A stretch of 41,174 nt of DNA, taken from assembly GCA_016875195.1 (NCBI GenBank), contig VGRY01000035.1:1-41174 (forward strand), written 5' to 3'. The translations under genes and the position numbers were made by a program. The stretch comes from Deltaproteobacteria bacterium. GTDB taxonomy: Bacteria; Desulfobacterota; BSN033; UBA1163. Shown one piece after another: positions 17,825 through 26,084 of the stretch. The notes below the pieces were generated by a model that ran no database searches, had not been told where the DNA came from, and saw only the letters and a program-made list of their open reading frames with translations. Each line of letters begins with the position of its first letter. Positions within the stretch are counted from its first letter, which is position 1.

Positions 17825-19672
17825 ATGGCAGAAAAAAAAGGTTTCCCGATGCCGTTGGAGGTGGAGTATCCGAAAGAACTGCAGGGGTGGGAGGAGATGT
17901 ATCCCCCCACTTATCTGTTCAGCAAAGAGAGACAGGAGTGGGAGGAAAAGCACTTCTGGTTTCATGACAAGATCCATGCCCCTGAGGCGATGTATCCGCT
18001 CGACCTGATCTTTCAGGAGGCATGGCAGATTTCCCTTTCCCAGTATACGACAAGAGTCTTCTGTATCCCCCCTGCCCAGGGGATTGCCCAGAGGATGGTC
18101 GGTTGCTACATGTATATTACACCGGTTGCACCTCCGCCACCTGAAATCATCGGCGAAAAAGCCGGCCTCTTTCAAAAAAGGGTATTTTATGTATTCGACC
18201 ACTATGATGAACTCTGGGGAATGTGGCTGAAAAAATTCAGGGCCCTGGGTGAAGAGATGGAGGCCATCAAGGTTCCGGAGGATTTTCCGAAATTTGAGTC
18301 GGATGACACAGTCTTCCCCGAACCAAGGGGTTATTATACCTCTTTTGAAGTGATGGAGGCCTGGGACAAGTTAGTCAACCTCATGATCAAAGGATGGCAG
18401 TTCCATTTTCAGTACCTCAACCTTGCTTATCTTGCGTATCTGCTTTTTACCGACACGTGCCGAAAGCTTTTTCCAGGGGCCAGTGAAAGCACCATCGGAA
18501 AGCTGGTCGCTGGCGCTTACGTCCAGATGTTTCGACCTGAAGAGGAATTGTGCAGGTTAGCCCGGCTGGCTGCCGCAGTTCCAGAAATAGCAAAACTCCT
18601 GAAGAGCGATCTCCCAGCTGAGAAAAAGTTGGAGACTTTAAGAAAGACTGCCGAAGGGAATGACTGGCTGGTGGAATTTGAGAAATCAAAAGATCCATGG
18701 TTCTATGTCTCATGCGGAAGTGGTTGGTTCCACTATGAGGGGAGCTGGACCACGAAACTCGAAATTCCCTTTGGATATCTGAAGAGCTATGTAGAGAGGG
18801 TAGAAAGAGGAGAGAAGATCGAGAGAGATCTCCCTGCAATCGATAAGGAGAGAGCCCAGTTAGCCGAAGAGTACAGGAAACTCATCAAGACCGATGAGGA
18901 CAGAAAAGCATTCGACGATACATACAAGGCCGTCCGCACGATCTATAAATACGCAGAAGATCACCTCTTCTGGGTGGAACACTGGTTCCACACGATATGG
19001 TTTGACAAGGTGAGGGAGTTTGGCCGTCTCCTTGTGAAGCGTGGCATACTGAAGGACGTCAATGATATCTATCTCTTTAACCGATTTGAGGTCCCCAACC
19101 TCATGGAAGATATGGCAACGACCTGGGCCTTAGGCGAAGGTGTGCCTTCCGGGGCTAAATATTGGCAGGCTAAGGCAGAAAAACGAAAGAAGATCCTGGA
19201 AGCAGCAAAGAAGTGGAACCCTATCCCTGCCATTGGAACTCCGCCTGAAGAGATTGCCGAACCATTTACGATCATGCTCTGGGGCATTACAACAGATAAA
19301 GTGAATGAATGGTTGAAGGGATCTGCCGTTGCTCCAGCAGATGTCACCGAGCTGAAAGGATTTGCTTCTTCTGCCGGAATCATTGAGGGAAAAGTGAGGG
19401 TGGTTAAACTTCTTGAGGAGATCACCAAGGTTGAACAGGGTGATATCCTTGTTTGTCCGACCACAAATCCTGCCTGGGCTCCTATTTTCACCAAAATAAA
19501 AGCCTCCATCACCGACATCGGTGGTCTGACCAGTCATGCTGCCATTGTATGCAGGGAGTATGGTATCCCATCCGTTACTGGAACAGGCATTGCAACCACC
19601 GTGCTCAAGACAGGTGACACCGTGAAGGTGGATGGAAACACCGGTATTGTAAAAATCTTGAAACGAGCCTAA
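17825..19672 (+). CDS. PEP-synthase-like mobile-domain subunit (phenylphosphate synthase alpha-like)
   Basis: 615 residues. The C-terminal about 90 residues are a PEP-utilising mobile domain with the phospho-accepting histidine in GGLTSHAAIV (about His571). The N-terminal about 480 residues, Trp/Tyr-rich and starting with PKELQGWEEMYPPTYLF, resemble the alpha subunit of phenylphosphate synthase. There is no PEP/pyruvate TIM barrel, so it should not make PEP and must use another acceptor such as a phenol. It pairs with the ATP-binding subunit 90 bases downstream. A near-consensus promoter and AAGGAGGGG precede it. No gamma (CBS) subunit or phenylphosphate carboxylase is nearby, so phenol as substrate is a hypothesis. 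Confidence 0.8.
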   Translation: MAEKKGFPMPLEVEYPKELQGWEEMYPPTYLFSKERQEWEEKHFWFHDKIHAPEAMYPLDLIFQEAWQISLSQYTTRVFCIPPAQGIAQRMVGCYMYITPVAPPPPEIIGEKAGLFQKRVFYVFDHYDELWGMWLKKFRALGEEMEAIKVPEDFPKFESDDTVFPEPRGYYTSFEVMEAWDKLVNLMIKGWQFHFQYLNLAYLAYLLFTDTCRKLFPGASESTIGKLVAGAYVQMFRPEEELCRLARLAAAVPEIAKLLKSDLPAEKKLETLRKTAEGNDWLVEFEKSKDPWFYVSCGSGWFHYEGSWTTKLEIPFGYLKSYVERVERGEKIERDLPAIDKERAQLAEEYRKLIKTDEDRKAFDDTYKAVRTIYKYAEDHLFWVEHWFHTIWFDKVREFGRLLVKRGILKDVNDIYLFNRFEVPNLMEDMATTWALGEGVPSGAKYWQAKAEKRKKILEAAKKWNPIPAIGTPPEEIAEPFTIMLWGITTDKVNEWLKGSAVAPADVTELKGFASSAGIIEGKVRVVKLLEEITKVEQGDILVCPTTNPAWAPIFTKIKASITDIGGLTSHAAIVCREYGIPSVTGTGIATTVLKTGDTVKVDGNTGIVKILKRA

Positions 19673-19761
19673 TCGAATGCGGATTACGGATTGCGGGATT
19701 TCGGATTTATCCATTCGGAATTCCGCATTCCGAATTCCGAAAATTTTTTATCGGAGTTGTT

Positions 19762-20826
19762 ATGCCTTATACATTATGGTTTGATAAAGCCGGTAAGGAA
19801 GCGCTTGCTCTGGTCGGAGGCAAAAATGCCAGCCTGGGTGAGTTGATCAGAGCGGGCATCCCTGTTCCACCCGGTTTTTCTGTGACAACAGATGCCTATC
19901 TCGAATTTATCACAGGCAGTCTTAAAGATAGGATTGAAGAGATCCTTTCGAAGATTGATCAGCAGGACGTTGTTTCACTCGATGAAGCCAGCGCGACGAT
20001 CCGGCAATTGATGGCCAAAACTCCATTCCCTACAAAGATGGAGGAGGAGATCGGTTCCAACTATCAGGCTCTGTCCCAGGTCTTTGATACACCCGACCTT
20101 CCCGTGGCAGTCCGTTCCAGCGCCACAGCCGAGGACCTTCCTGGAGCCAGTTTTGCAGGACAGCAGGACACCTTTCTCTGGGTGCAGGGAATTGATGAAG
20201 TACTGGAAAATATTAAACACTGTATGTCGAGCCTCTTTACACCAAGGGCAATCTCTTACAGGATCAAGATGGGATTCCCCCACGAAAAAGTTTTAATCAG
20301 TGTGGGTGTCCAGAAGATTGCGGATGCCAGAGCCGCAGGTGTGATGTTCACCCTCAATCCTCTCAATGGAGACCCCTCCAAAGTGGTCATCGAAGGCAAC
20401 TGGGGATTGGGTGAAACTGTGGTTGCTGGCCTCTGTAATCCCGACAAGTTTGTCGTGGACAAGGTGACTACGGTCGTAGAACGTGAGATCTCTTTAAAGG
20501 GGGTGGAATGCGTCTTTGACCCAAGAAGTCGAAAAGTCGTCCATGCCGATATACCTCCTGATCGAAGGGAAATCCAATGTATTGAAGACCAGGAGATTTT
20601 GGAACTGGCAAGATATGCAAAAAAAATTGAGGAATATTACGGTTGCCCCCAGGATATCGAATGGGCCATTGATAAACAGAAACCTTTCCCTTTTAACATC
20701 TTCATGGTCCAGAGCCGTCCTGAAACCGTGTGGAGCCAGAAGAGAAAAGAACCTGTCCTCGGAAAGAAGAGCGTCTACGAGCTCCTGATGGAAAAGGCGC
20801 TATCAACTGTTAAAATCGAACCTTGA
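19762..20826 (+). CDS. PEP-synthase-like ATP-binding subunit (phenylphosphate synthase beta-like)
   Basis: 354 residues matching the N-terminal nucleotide-binding part of PEP synthase, as a stand-alone protein. Seen are VGGKNASLGELI, AVRSSATAEDLPGASFAGQQ (ATP-grasp glycine/arginine region), VMFTLNPLNGDPSK, GNWGLGETVVAG and the end motif DIEWAID...MVQSRPETVW. It should phosphorylate the catalytic histidine of the preceding subunit from ATP. The beta subunit of Thauera phenylphosphate synthase has this length and layout. GGAG lies six bases before the ATG. The gap to the alpha gene holds short inverted repeats. A strong terminator follows. Confidence 0.85.
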   Translation: MPYTLWFDKAGKEALALVGGKNASLGELIRAGIPVPPGFSVTTDAYLEFITGSLKDRIEEILSKIDQQDVVSLDEASATIRQLMAKTPFPTKMEEEIGSNYQALSQVFDTPDLPVAVRSSATAEDLPGASFAGQQDTFLWVQGIDEVLENIKHCMSSLFTPRAISYRIKMGFPHEKVLISVGVQKIADARAAGVMFTLNPLNGDPSKVVIEGNWGLGETVVAGLCNPDKFVVDKVTTVVEREISLKGVECVFDPRSRKVVHADIPPDRREIQCIEDQEILELARYAKKIEEYYGCPQDIEWAIDKQKPFPFNIFMVQSRPETVWSQKRKEPVLGKKSVYELLMEKALSTVKIEP

Positions 20827-20838
20827 AAATACGATGAT

Positions 20839-20891
20839 TTTCAAAATGAAAAAGCCCTGAGGTATTATCCCAGGGCTTTTTCATTTTGAAA
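20839..20891 (+). terminator. Strong terminator after the PEP-synthase-like pair
   Basis: A perfect 21-bp stem (TTTCAAAATGAAAAAGCCCTG with its complement) surrounds an 11-base loop. The GC-rich top and the A/T-rich base with five T's make it a rho-independent terminator that can work in both directions. Confidence 0.9.
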
Positions 20892-20934
20892 GGGATCAAG
20901 GCTTGCATGCATGATCGGAATCTGCTTTAATTTA

Positions 20935-20967
20935 CCCCGTTAGAAAGTTGAAAACTTTCTAACGGGG
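20935..20967. repeat. CCCCGTTAGAAAGTT palindromic repeat, copy 3
   Basis: A perfect 15-bp inverted repeat, CCCCGTTAGAAAGTT with its complement, with loop GAA. It is the cleanest copy of the family seen at 10038-10068 and 11750-11780. It lies between the terminator of the preceding pair and the HypE-like gene. Confidence 0.7.
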
Positions 20968-21040
20968 TTTACTTATAAGAAAACGAATGACACGAACGAG
21001 AGCAAAAAACACGAATGAATATGGGTTGAAAAGGAGCAGA

Positions 21041-22096
21041 ATGGATCAATGCATGCAATCCGGGAAACTTCCTTTCGATCTTCTCCAAAAGGTTCTAAAG
21101 AAATATTCCATCATCGATCCCACGGTCATCGTAGGACCAAAGATCGGCGAAGACGCGGCTGTCATCGATCCTGGGAAAGAGTCAAAGCATTACTGGGTGA
21201 TGACCTCGGATCCCATCACCTTTACCACAGATGAGATTGGGTATTACGGGGTCGTCGTCAATCTCAATGACATTGCCACAAGAGGGGCAACTCCAAAATA
21301 TTTCCTCGCTACCCTCCTCTTTCCCGAAAAGGACTCAGACCGGACACGCATTCATAAGGTCTTTCATCAGATCCACAATGCCTGCCGTCGCTTTAAGGTA
21401 TCTTTTGTTGGAGGCCACACGGAGATCACACCCTGCCTGGAGAGAGTGATTCTTTCAGGCCATATGATCGGCAAGGTGAACAAGAGAGATCTGGTGAGAA
21501 CGAGTGGAGCAAGGTCCGGAGACGTTCTCCTCCTGATCAAAGGAGTTTGCATCGAAGGAACATCGATCATTGCCAGGGAAAAAGAAAAGGAGCTTCGGTT
21601 AAGAGGGTTTTCTGCTTCTTTCATAAAAAGAGCCAAATCTTTTATTTTCGATCCAGGAATCGATGTGCTTCAGGCCACCCAGATCGCCTGTCGTCATGCC
21701 ACCATCCACTCAATGCACGACCCAACCGAGGGCGGTTTGATCAATGGGATTGTCGAGATGGCCATCGCTTCCGAGAAGGAGATCGAAGTTGATTTGGAGA
21801 AAGTCTTTATCTACGAAGAGGCAAAAATTCTATGCCGTGAATTTGGACTAAACCCTCTGGGAACGATTGCGTCTGGATCATTGCTCTTGACCTGCTCTCC
21901 GAAAGACTTTCCAGCCCTTCAAAAAGTATTTCAAAGGACTCCCATTCCGATTCGGGTCATTGGCAGGGTGAAACGTGGCCGTGCAAAGGCGTTCGCAATG
22001 GAAGGCAAGAGGAAAAAAGAACTGAAGCCTTTGCCCCGGGATGAAATCCTTAAGATCTACAAGAACCCAAAGGGGTCTAGGAACCAAGGGGCCTAG
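21041..22096 (+). CDS. HypE-like AIR synthase-family protein
   Basis: 351 residues of the PurM/HypE/SelD/ThiL fold. The N-terminal half has GPKIGEDAAVID, NLNDIATRGATPKYFL and FVGGHTEIT; the C-terminal half has MHDPTEGGLINGIVEMA. These match HypE best among AIR-synthase relatives. The sequence ends NQGA and lacks the C-terminal cysteine tail that HypE uses to carry the cyano ligand. There is no SelD-type N-terminal cysteine loop. No hydrogenase maturation gene is nearby, so a stand-alone ATP-dependent role with unknown substrate is likely. The start at 21041 is supported by AAGGAG; an upstream in-frame ATG at 20987 has no site. Confidence 0.85.
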   Translation: MDQCMQSGKLPFDLLQKVLKKYSIIDPTVIVGPKIGEDAAVIDPGKESKHYWVMTSDPITFTTDEIGYYGVVVNLNDIATRGATPKYFLATLLFPEKDSDRTRIHKVFHQIHNACRRFKVSFVGGHTEITPCLERVILSGHMIGKVNKRDLVRTSGARSGDVLLLIKGVCIEGTSIIAREKEKELRLRGFSASFIKRAKSFIFDPGIDVLQATQIACRHATIHSMHDPTEGGLINGIVEMAIASEKEIEVDLEKVFIYEEAKILCREFGLNPLGTIASGSLLLTCSPKDFPALQKVFQRTPIPIRVIGRVKRGRAKAFAMEGKRKKELKPLPRDEILKIYKNPKGSRNQGA

Positions 22097-22180
22097 GGTT
22101 CGAGTATAAACTTTAGAAAAAGAATCCTTGAACCCTGGAACCTTTGAATCCTCGAATCCTATAAAAGCTATGAGGTCTAA

Positions 22181-23395
22181 ATGAATAAACAAAAATCCTT
22201 CCTGGGTCTTTCAAAGAACGTGAGAAGTCTTGGCTGGGTCAGCTTTTTTAACGACATCGCCAGTGAAATGATCTATCCGCTTCTTCCGCTCTTCTTGAAT
22301 ACCGTACTTGGGGCGGGAGTGGTCTTCATTGGTGTCATCGAAGGAATCGCAGAGAGCGTCTCCAGCTTTCTCAAACTCTTTTCCGGCTGGGTCTCCGACC
22401 GCTTCCAGAAGAGGAAGGGACTTATTCTGTTCGGATATTTCCTCGCCTCTATCACACGACCTTTCATCGGGCTGGCGACCTCAGCCTATCATGTTCTCTT
22501 TCTCCGTTTCTTTGACCGTATCGGCAAAGGGGTGAGGTCTTCGCCCAGAGACGCACTGCTCTCACAGTCCTGCGGAGAAGAAGAAAGGGGTAAGGCCTTT
22601 GGCTTTCAGAGAGCCATGGATCATGCCGGCGCCATGACAGGGCCACTCATCGCCTCCTTTTTAATGGCCGCCTTCACAAAGGATCTCAGAATCATCTTTG
22701 TCCTCGCCTTCATTCCTTCCCTCTTCTGTCTCTGGATTCTCTGGCGAGGGGTAACGGACGTTGCTCCTGTTAAGCCCCCCAACCCTATCCAACAGAAACC
22801 TTCCACTCCTCCAAAACTCAACTGGAAAGAATGGGATCGCCAGTTCAAATATTTTCTCCTCATCATCACCCTCTTTACACTCGGCAATTCGACCGATGCC
22901 TTTCTTCTTCTTCGGGCGCAGGATCTCGGGCTTAGTATCGTCTCCATTCCAATTCTCTGGTTTGTCTTTCACCTTTCGAAAACAGTCTTCTCGATTCCAG
23001 GAGGCGCCCTTTCCGACAGAATCGGCCGGAAGAAAGTGATGGTCCTTGCCTGGACGATCTACGGTCTGGTCTACCTGGGATTTGCCTTTTCATCAAAGGC
23101 CTACCAGGTCTGGCTTCTCTTCATCGTCTATGGATTCTTTTATGGTCTTTCCGAAGGCACGGAAAAGGCATGGGTTTCGGATCTGGTAGAAGAGTCAAAA
23201 CGGGGAACAGCCTATGGAGCCTATCACTTCTGCATCGGGATCGCTGCGCTTCCGGCGAGCCTTTTGATGGGCTTCATCTGGAAAGCGGTTGGAGTCCAAT
23301 GGGCTTTCACCTTTGGCGCCATCATGGCTCTGATTGCCGGCTTCTTAACCATCGTGTTGATGAAAAACGATCAAAAAGGCAATAGAACCCGTTAA
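22181..23395 (+). CDS. MFS transporter
   Basis: 404 residues with about 12 hydrophobic segments. FFNDIASEMIYPLLPLFL at the start and GWVSDRFQKRKGLILFGY (loop 2-3 signature) place it in the major facilitator superfamily; DRIGKGVRSSPRDALL and the half-repeat GGALSDRIGRKKVMVLAW support this. The substrate is not predictable. It follows the HypE-like gene by 84 bases on the same strand. GAGGTC precedes the ATG. Confidence 0.9.
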   Translation: MNKQKSFLGLSKNVRSLGWVSFFNDIASEMIYPLLPLFLNTVLGAGVVFIGVIEGIAESVSSFLKLFSGWVSDRFQKRKGLILFGYFLASITRPFIGLATSAYHVLFLRFFDRIGKGVRSSPRDALLSQSCGEEERGKAFGFQRAMDHAGAMTGPLIASFLMAAFTKDLRIIFVLAFIPSLFCLWILWRGVTDVAPVKPPNPIQQKPSTPPKLNWKEWDRQFKYFLLIITLFTLGNSTDAFLLLRAQDLGLSIVSIPILWFVFHLSKTVFSIPGGALSDRIGRKKVMVLAWTIYGLVYLGFAFSSKAYQVWLLFIVYGFFYGLSEGTEKAWVSDLVEESKRGTAYGAYHFCIGIAALPASLLMGFIWKAVGVQWAFTFGAIMALIAGFLTIVLMKNDQKGNRTR

Positions 23396-23767
23396 TCATT
23401 TGATAAATTCATCATACATCTTCTGGACCTTTGCTCTTGTGACATAGGGCTTATGAGAGCGGAAGCCTCCACCGAAGCTATGGGGAATATGCAGGACTTC
23501 GTGGATCAATACCTTGGTCTGATCTTCTCGGCTGAGCCTATCAAACCTTTCAGAGAGGATCTCGATAATATAGTGGGGCTTCTGCCCAAGGGCGATCTGC
23601 ATGATGCGTGGCAGTCCATGACATCGAGCAATGACCCTTCTGCTTCCTGACCCTCTGCTCCTCAAGCAGATGACTCGGCTCTCATCAATGTGAGTCATCT
23701 TCAGTTTCTGGATGACCTCCTTTACTCTCAGATCAATATCTTCTGCCAGGACATACTGAATCATCAT
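23396..23767 (-). CDS. Putative metallopeptidase (HExxH)
   Basis: 123 residues. The motif LIHEVLHIPHSFGGGFRSH has HEVLH, the zincin signature, and a further histidine seven residues on. The N-terminal part has IDESRVICLRSRGSGSRRV. It resembles small putative metallopeptidases in archaea and bacteria of unknown function. The ATG overlaps the stop of the Nudix gene (ATGA at 23764-23767), so it is translationally coupled. It converges on the MFS gene, whose stop is immediately adjacent. Confidence 0.65.
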   Translation of the reverse strand: MMIQYVLAEDIDLRVKEVIQKLKMTHIDESRVICLRSRGSGSRRVIARCHGLPRIMQIALGQKPHYIIEILSERFDRLSREDQTKVLIHEVLHIPHSFGGGFRSHKPYVTRAKVQKMYDEFIK

Positions 23768-24411
23768 TTCTGGAACGCTCCTATGACTTCCAAGAATTGT
23801 TTTAAAATGCGGGCGGTGGCTCCCCAGATCGTGTGCTCTCCATATCGATAGGCATAGACAACGTCCTTCCGCCCCATCCGGGTGATCTCATACTCAGCAA
23901 AATTTTCTTTGTTGAGTAAAAAGGAGAGTGGAACTTCGATTAATTCCGCAATCTCAACAGGACTCGTTTTGAATGGATAAGGATAACGAAAGAGGCCAAT
24001 AAAAGGGGTGACGATAAACTGTGTAATGGTCACAATATCATCGAGGGCTCCAATGAGTTGAACATCCTCCTCCTTCAGCCCAACCTCCTCAAATGCCTCC
24101 CGAAGTGCCGTTCTTTCCAGGCTTCGATCATCTTCATCCAGCATTCCGCCGGGAAAAGATATCTCTCCTTTATGATATTTCACCAGGTCTGTTCTCTTGG
24201 TGAAGAGGATATGGCAATTCCCTCCCTTGTTAAAGAGTGGAACGAGAACAGCTGCGTTGGCAAGAGATGGGTTTTGGATCACTTTCCGCTGTCTGCTGGA
24301 AAGGAGCTTTCTGATCTGATCCACAAAATCTTCCTGGCAGTTTCTCATTCTTTTCTCACACCAGCCCTCCTCGAAAGAATAGGGACTGCTGGGATATTGA
24401 TCAGGACACAT
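23764..24411 (-). CDS. Nudix hydrolase (CoA pyrophosphatase NudL-like)
   Basis: 215 residues. The Nudix box, G-x5-E-x7-REAFEEVGL, is complete from GGMLDEDDRSLERTALREA onward, preceded by FTKRTDLVKYHKGEISFPGG, the UPF0035-like block of NudL-type CoA pyrophosphatases. It hydrolyses a nucleoside-diphosphate-linked substrate; CoA is the family expectation. Its start overlaps the 3' end of the isochorismatase gene by 11 bases; an internal ATG at 24348 is an alternative start closer to family length. Confidence 0.87.
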   Translation of the reverse strand: MCPDQYPSSPYSFEEGWCEKRMRNCQEDFVDQIRKLLSSRQRKVIQNPSLANAAVLVPLFNKGGNCHILFTKRTDLVKYHKGEISFPGGMLDEDDRSLERTALREAFEEVGLKEEDVQLIGALDDIVTITQFIVTPFIGLFRYPYPFKTSPVEIAELIEVPLSFLLNKENFAEYEITRMGRKDVVYAYRYGEHTIWGATARILKQFLEVIGAFQK

Positions 24412-24961
24412 CCTTCAGAAATGCTTCAAGGGTCATGATCCTGAACAACGGATAGAGGGAAAAATCCTGATAGAGGTTGATGCACTCCCGATGAATTTCT
24501 TTGCTTCTGCTGGCACAGCAATCTTCTAACAGGATTACTGAAAAATCGTGACAGAGCCCATCCATGGCTGTCATCAACACACAAACTTCTGTGGTAATGC
24601 CTGTGACGATCATGGTATCCACACCGAGGGTACGGAGGGTTTGGTCCAGATCGGTTTTGAAGAACGCGCTGAATCGCCTTTTCGGCAATAGGATATCCGT
24701 TGGCCTGGGATCTAATTCGTCCGCCACCTCAGAACCTTTTGTCCCCCGGAGGGAATGTTGTTTCATCTTCCCCTTGAAGATGAAATCCCCTTCTATGAAA
24801 CTATCGCAGGCAAAAATAACAGGGATGTTCCTCTCCCTGCTCTCTTTTAATAACCGCAGCATGTTAGGCAGAATCGCCCTACTTTCAATAGTAATGGGAT
24901 GATGAGATCCCTCTTTTAGATTATCCTTCACCATATCAACCACAACGATGGCTGGCTTCAT
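24401..24961 (-). CDS. Isochorismatase-family cysteine hydrolase
   Basis: 186 residues. Catalytic Asp in AIVVVDMVKDN, a mid-sequence lysine and the nucleophilic cysteine in VTGITTEVCVLMTAMDG give the Asp-Lys-Cys triad of the family. Members include nicotinamidases and uncharacterised amidases. The zinc-ligand histidine pattern of nicotinamidase is not obvious, so the substrate is open. It follows tatD by 113 bases and overlaps the Nudix gene. Confidence 0.85.
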   Translation of the reverse strand: MKPAIVVVDMVKDNLKEGSHHPITIESRAILPNMLRLLKESRERNIPVIFACDSFIEGDFIFKGKMKQHSLRGTKGSEVADELDPRPTDILLPKRRFSAFFKTDLDQTLRTLGVDTMIVTGITTEVCVLMTAMDGLCHDFSVILLEDCCASRSKEIHRECINLYQDFSLYPLFRIMTLEAFLKDVS

Positions 24962-25010
24962 AAACCATACTCCTTAATTCCCCTCCCCTTTCCATTCTAC
25001 CTCTTCTTAT

Positions 25011-25044
25011 TGTACCTAAAAATGCGATCGCATTTTTAGGTACA
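25011..25044. repeat. Perfect 34-base palindrome centred on GCGATCGC
   Basis: TGTACCTAAAAATGCGA is followed directly by its exact complement, leaving no loop. It lies between tatD and the isochorismatase gene. With no loop it is poorly suited as an RNA hairpin and fits a DNA-level site or an interspersed repeat. Confidence 0.7.
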
Positions 25045-25074
25045 TTTTTAAAAAACCACTTCCCAAAAACCCGT

Positions 25075-25857
25075 TTATTCTTTACCTACATTTAATCTGA
25101 AGACTTTCAACGCATTTCGGGTTGTCACTTCGGCCACTTGTTCAAAGGCCACCTTTTTGATCTCAGCAACCTTCTCTGCGGTATATCGGACATAACTGGG
25201 CTCGTTCCTCTTCCCCCTGAAAGGAACAGGAGTTAAAAAGGGAGCATCGGTCTCCACCAGAAGCGAATCCAAGGGAAGTCTTTTAACCATTTCGTGAAAT
25301 GGGCCTGCATTTTTATAGGTAATGCTTCCGGGGATGGAGATGTAGAACCCCATGTCAATACATGCCTTCGCCATCTTCTCATCTCCTGAAAAACAGTGGA
25401 TGACCCCTCCATTTTCCCATGCATTTTCAGATTTAAGGCTTTCGAGGGTCTCCAGATGGGCTTCCCGGTCATGAACCACGATAGGAAGTTTCAGTTCTTT
25501 TGCCAGTTGAATCTGTTCCCGAAACCGCTTAAGCTGAACTTCCCGGGGAGAGTGGTTGCGAAAAAAATCCAGGCCGATCTCACCATAAGCCCTCACCTTT
25601 TCGTGTTTACAGAGCTCTGTTAGGACCGGATAGGTCTCTTCATCAATCTCTTTTGCGTTATGGGGATGGACTCCCAAAATTGCATAAACAGAGGAATGAG
25701 CTTGAGCAATCTCAAGGGCTCTCCTCCAGTCCTTCTTCTCTGTCCCGACGGTGAAGATATATTCAACGCCTGAATCCTTCGCCCTCCGCAGGACTTCATT
25801 TAAGTCCCTCCGAAATTCAGGCATCTCAAGATGAGCGTGAGAATCAATAAGCATCAT
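25075..25857 (-). CDS. tatD: TatD-family deoxyribonuclease
   Basis: Metal-dependent TIM-barrel hydrolase, about 260 residues. Ligands and signatures: IDSHAHLEMPEF at the N-terminus, YGEIGLDFFRNHSPREVQ, the histidine in VVHDREAH, HCFSGDE and VETDAPFLTP. It acts on DNA ends; TatD is an exonuclease of wide occurrence. The ATG at 25857 is chosen over two preceding TTG codons. No good Shine-Dalgarno is visible. It is first of a run with the isochorismatase, Nudix and metallopeptidase genes. Confidence 0.92.
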   Translation of the reverse strand: MMLIDSHAHLEMPEFRRDLNEVLRRAKDSGVEYIFTVGTEKKDWRRALEIAQAHSSVYAILGVHPHNAKEIDEETYPVLTELCKHEKVRAYGEIGLDFFRNHSPREVQLKRFREQIQLAKELKLPIVVHDREAHLETLESLKSENAWENGGVIHCFSGDEKMAKACIDMGFYISIPGSITYKNAGPFHEMVKRLPLDSLLVETDAPFLTPVPFRGKRNEPSYVRYTAEKVAEIKKVAFEQVAEVTTRNALKVFRLNVGKE

Positions 25858-25917
25858 CAACAACCGGAATACTGGAATAATGGAAAACTGGAAGATTGGG
25901 TAAATCTTATTTCAAAT

Positions 25918-26043
25918 TATAGTGAACGACTTTGAAAAGTAGTCATTGCGAGGAGCGAAGCGACGTGGCAATCTCATGGGATTGCTTCACTTCGTTCGCA
26001 ATGACACATGATGGATGTTAATTTATTAAAGTCGTTCACTATA
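25918..26043. mobile_element. MITE-like element with 16-bp terminal inverted repeats
   Basis: TATAGTGAACGACTTT at 25918-25933 and its exact complement at 26028-26043 bound a 126-base segment with no ORF. The centre has the imperfect inverted repeat GTCATTGCGAGGAGCGAAGC / GCTTCACTTCGTTCGCAATGAC. The size, TIRs and terminal TA fit a non-autonomous transposon relic. No transposase is in the window. Confidence 0.65.
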
Positions 26044-26084
26044 GTTTTGGGTTTAAACCATTATTCCAAAATTCCAACATTCCA

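Noticed and set aside
17825..20826. Pyruvate,water dikinase (PEP synthase) for gluconeogenesis
   Set aside because: The PEP/pyruvate TIM barrel is missing from both proteins and the halves are split.
21041..22096. SelD (selenophosphate synthetase), attractive given the Sec codon
   Set aside because: The N-terminal Cys/Sec loop of SelD is absent and the motifs match HypE better.
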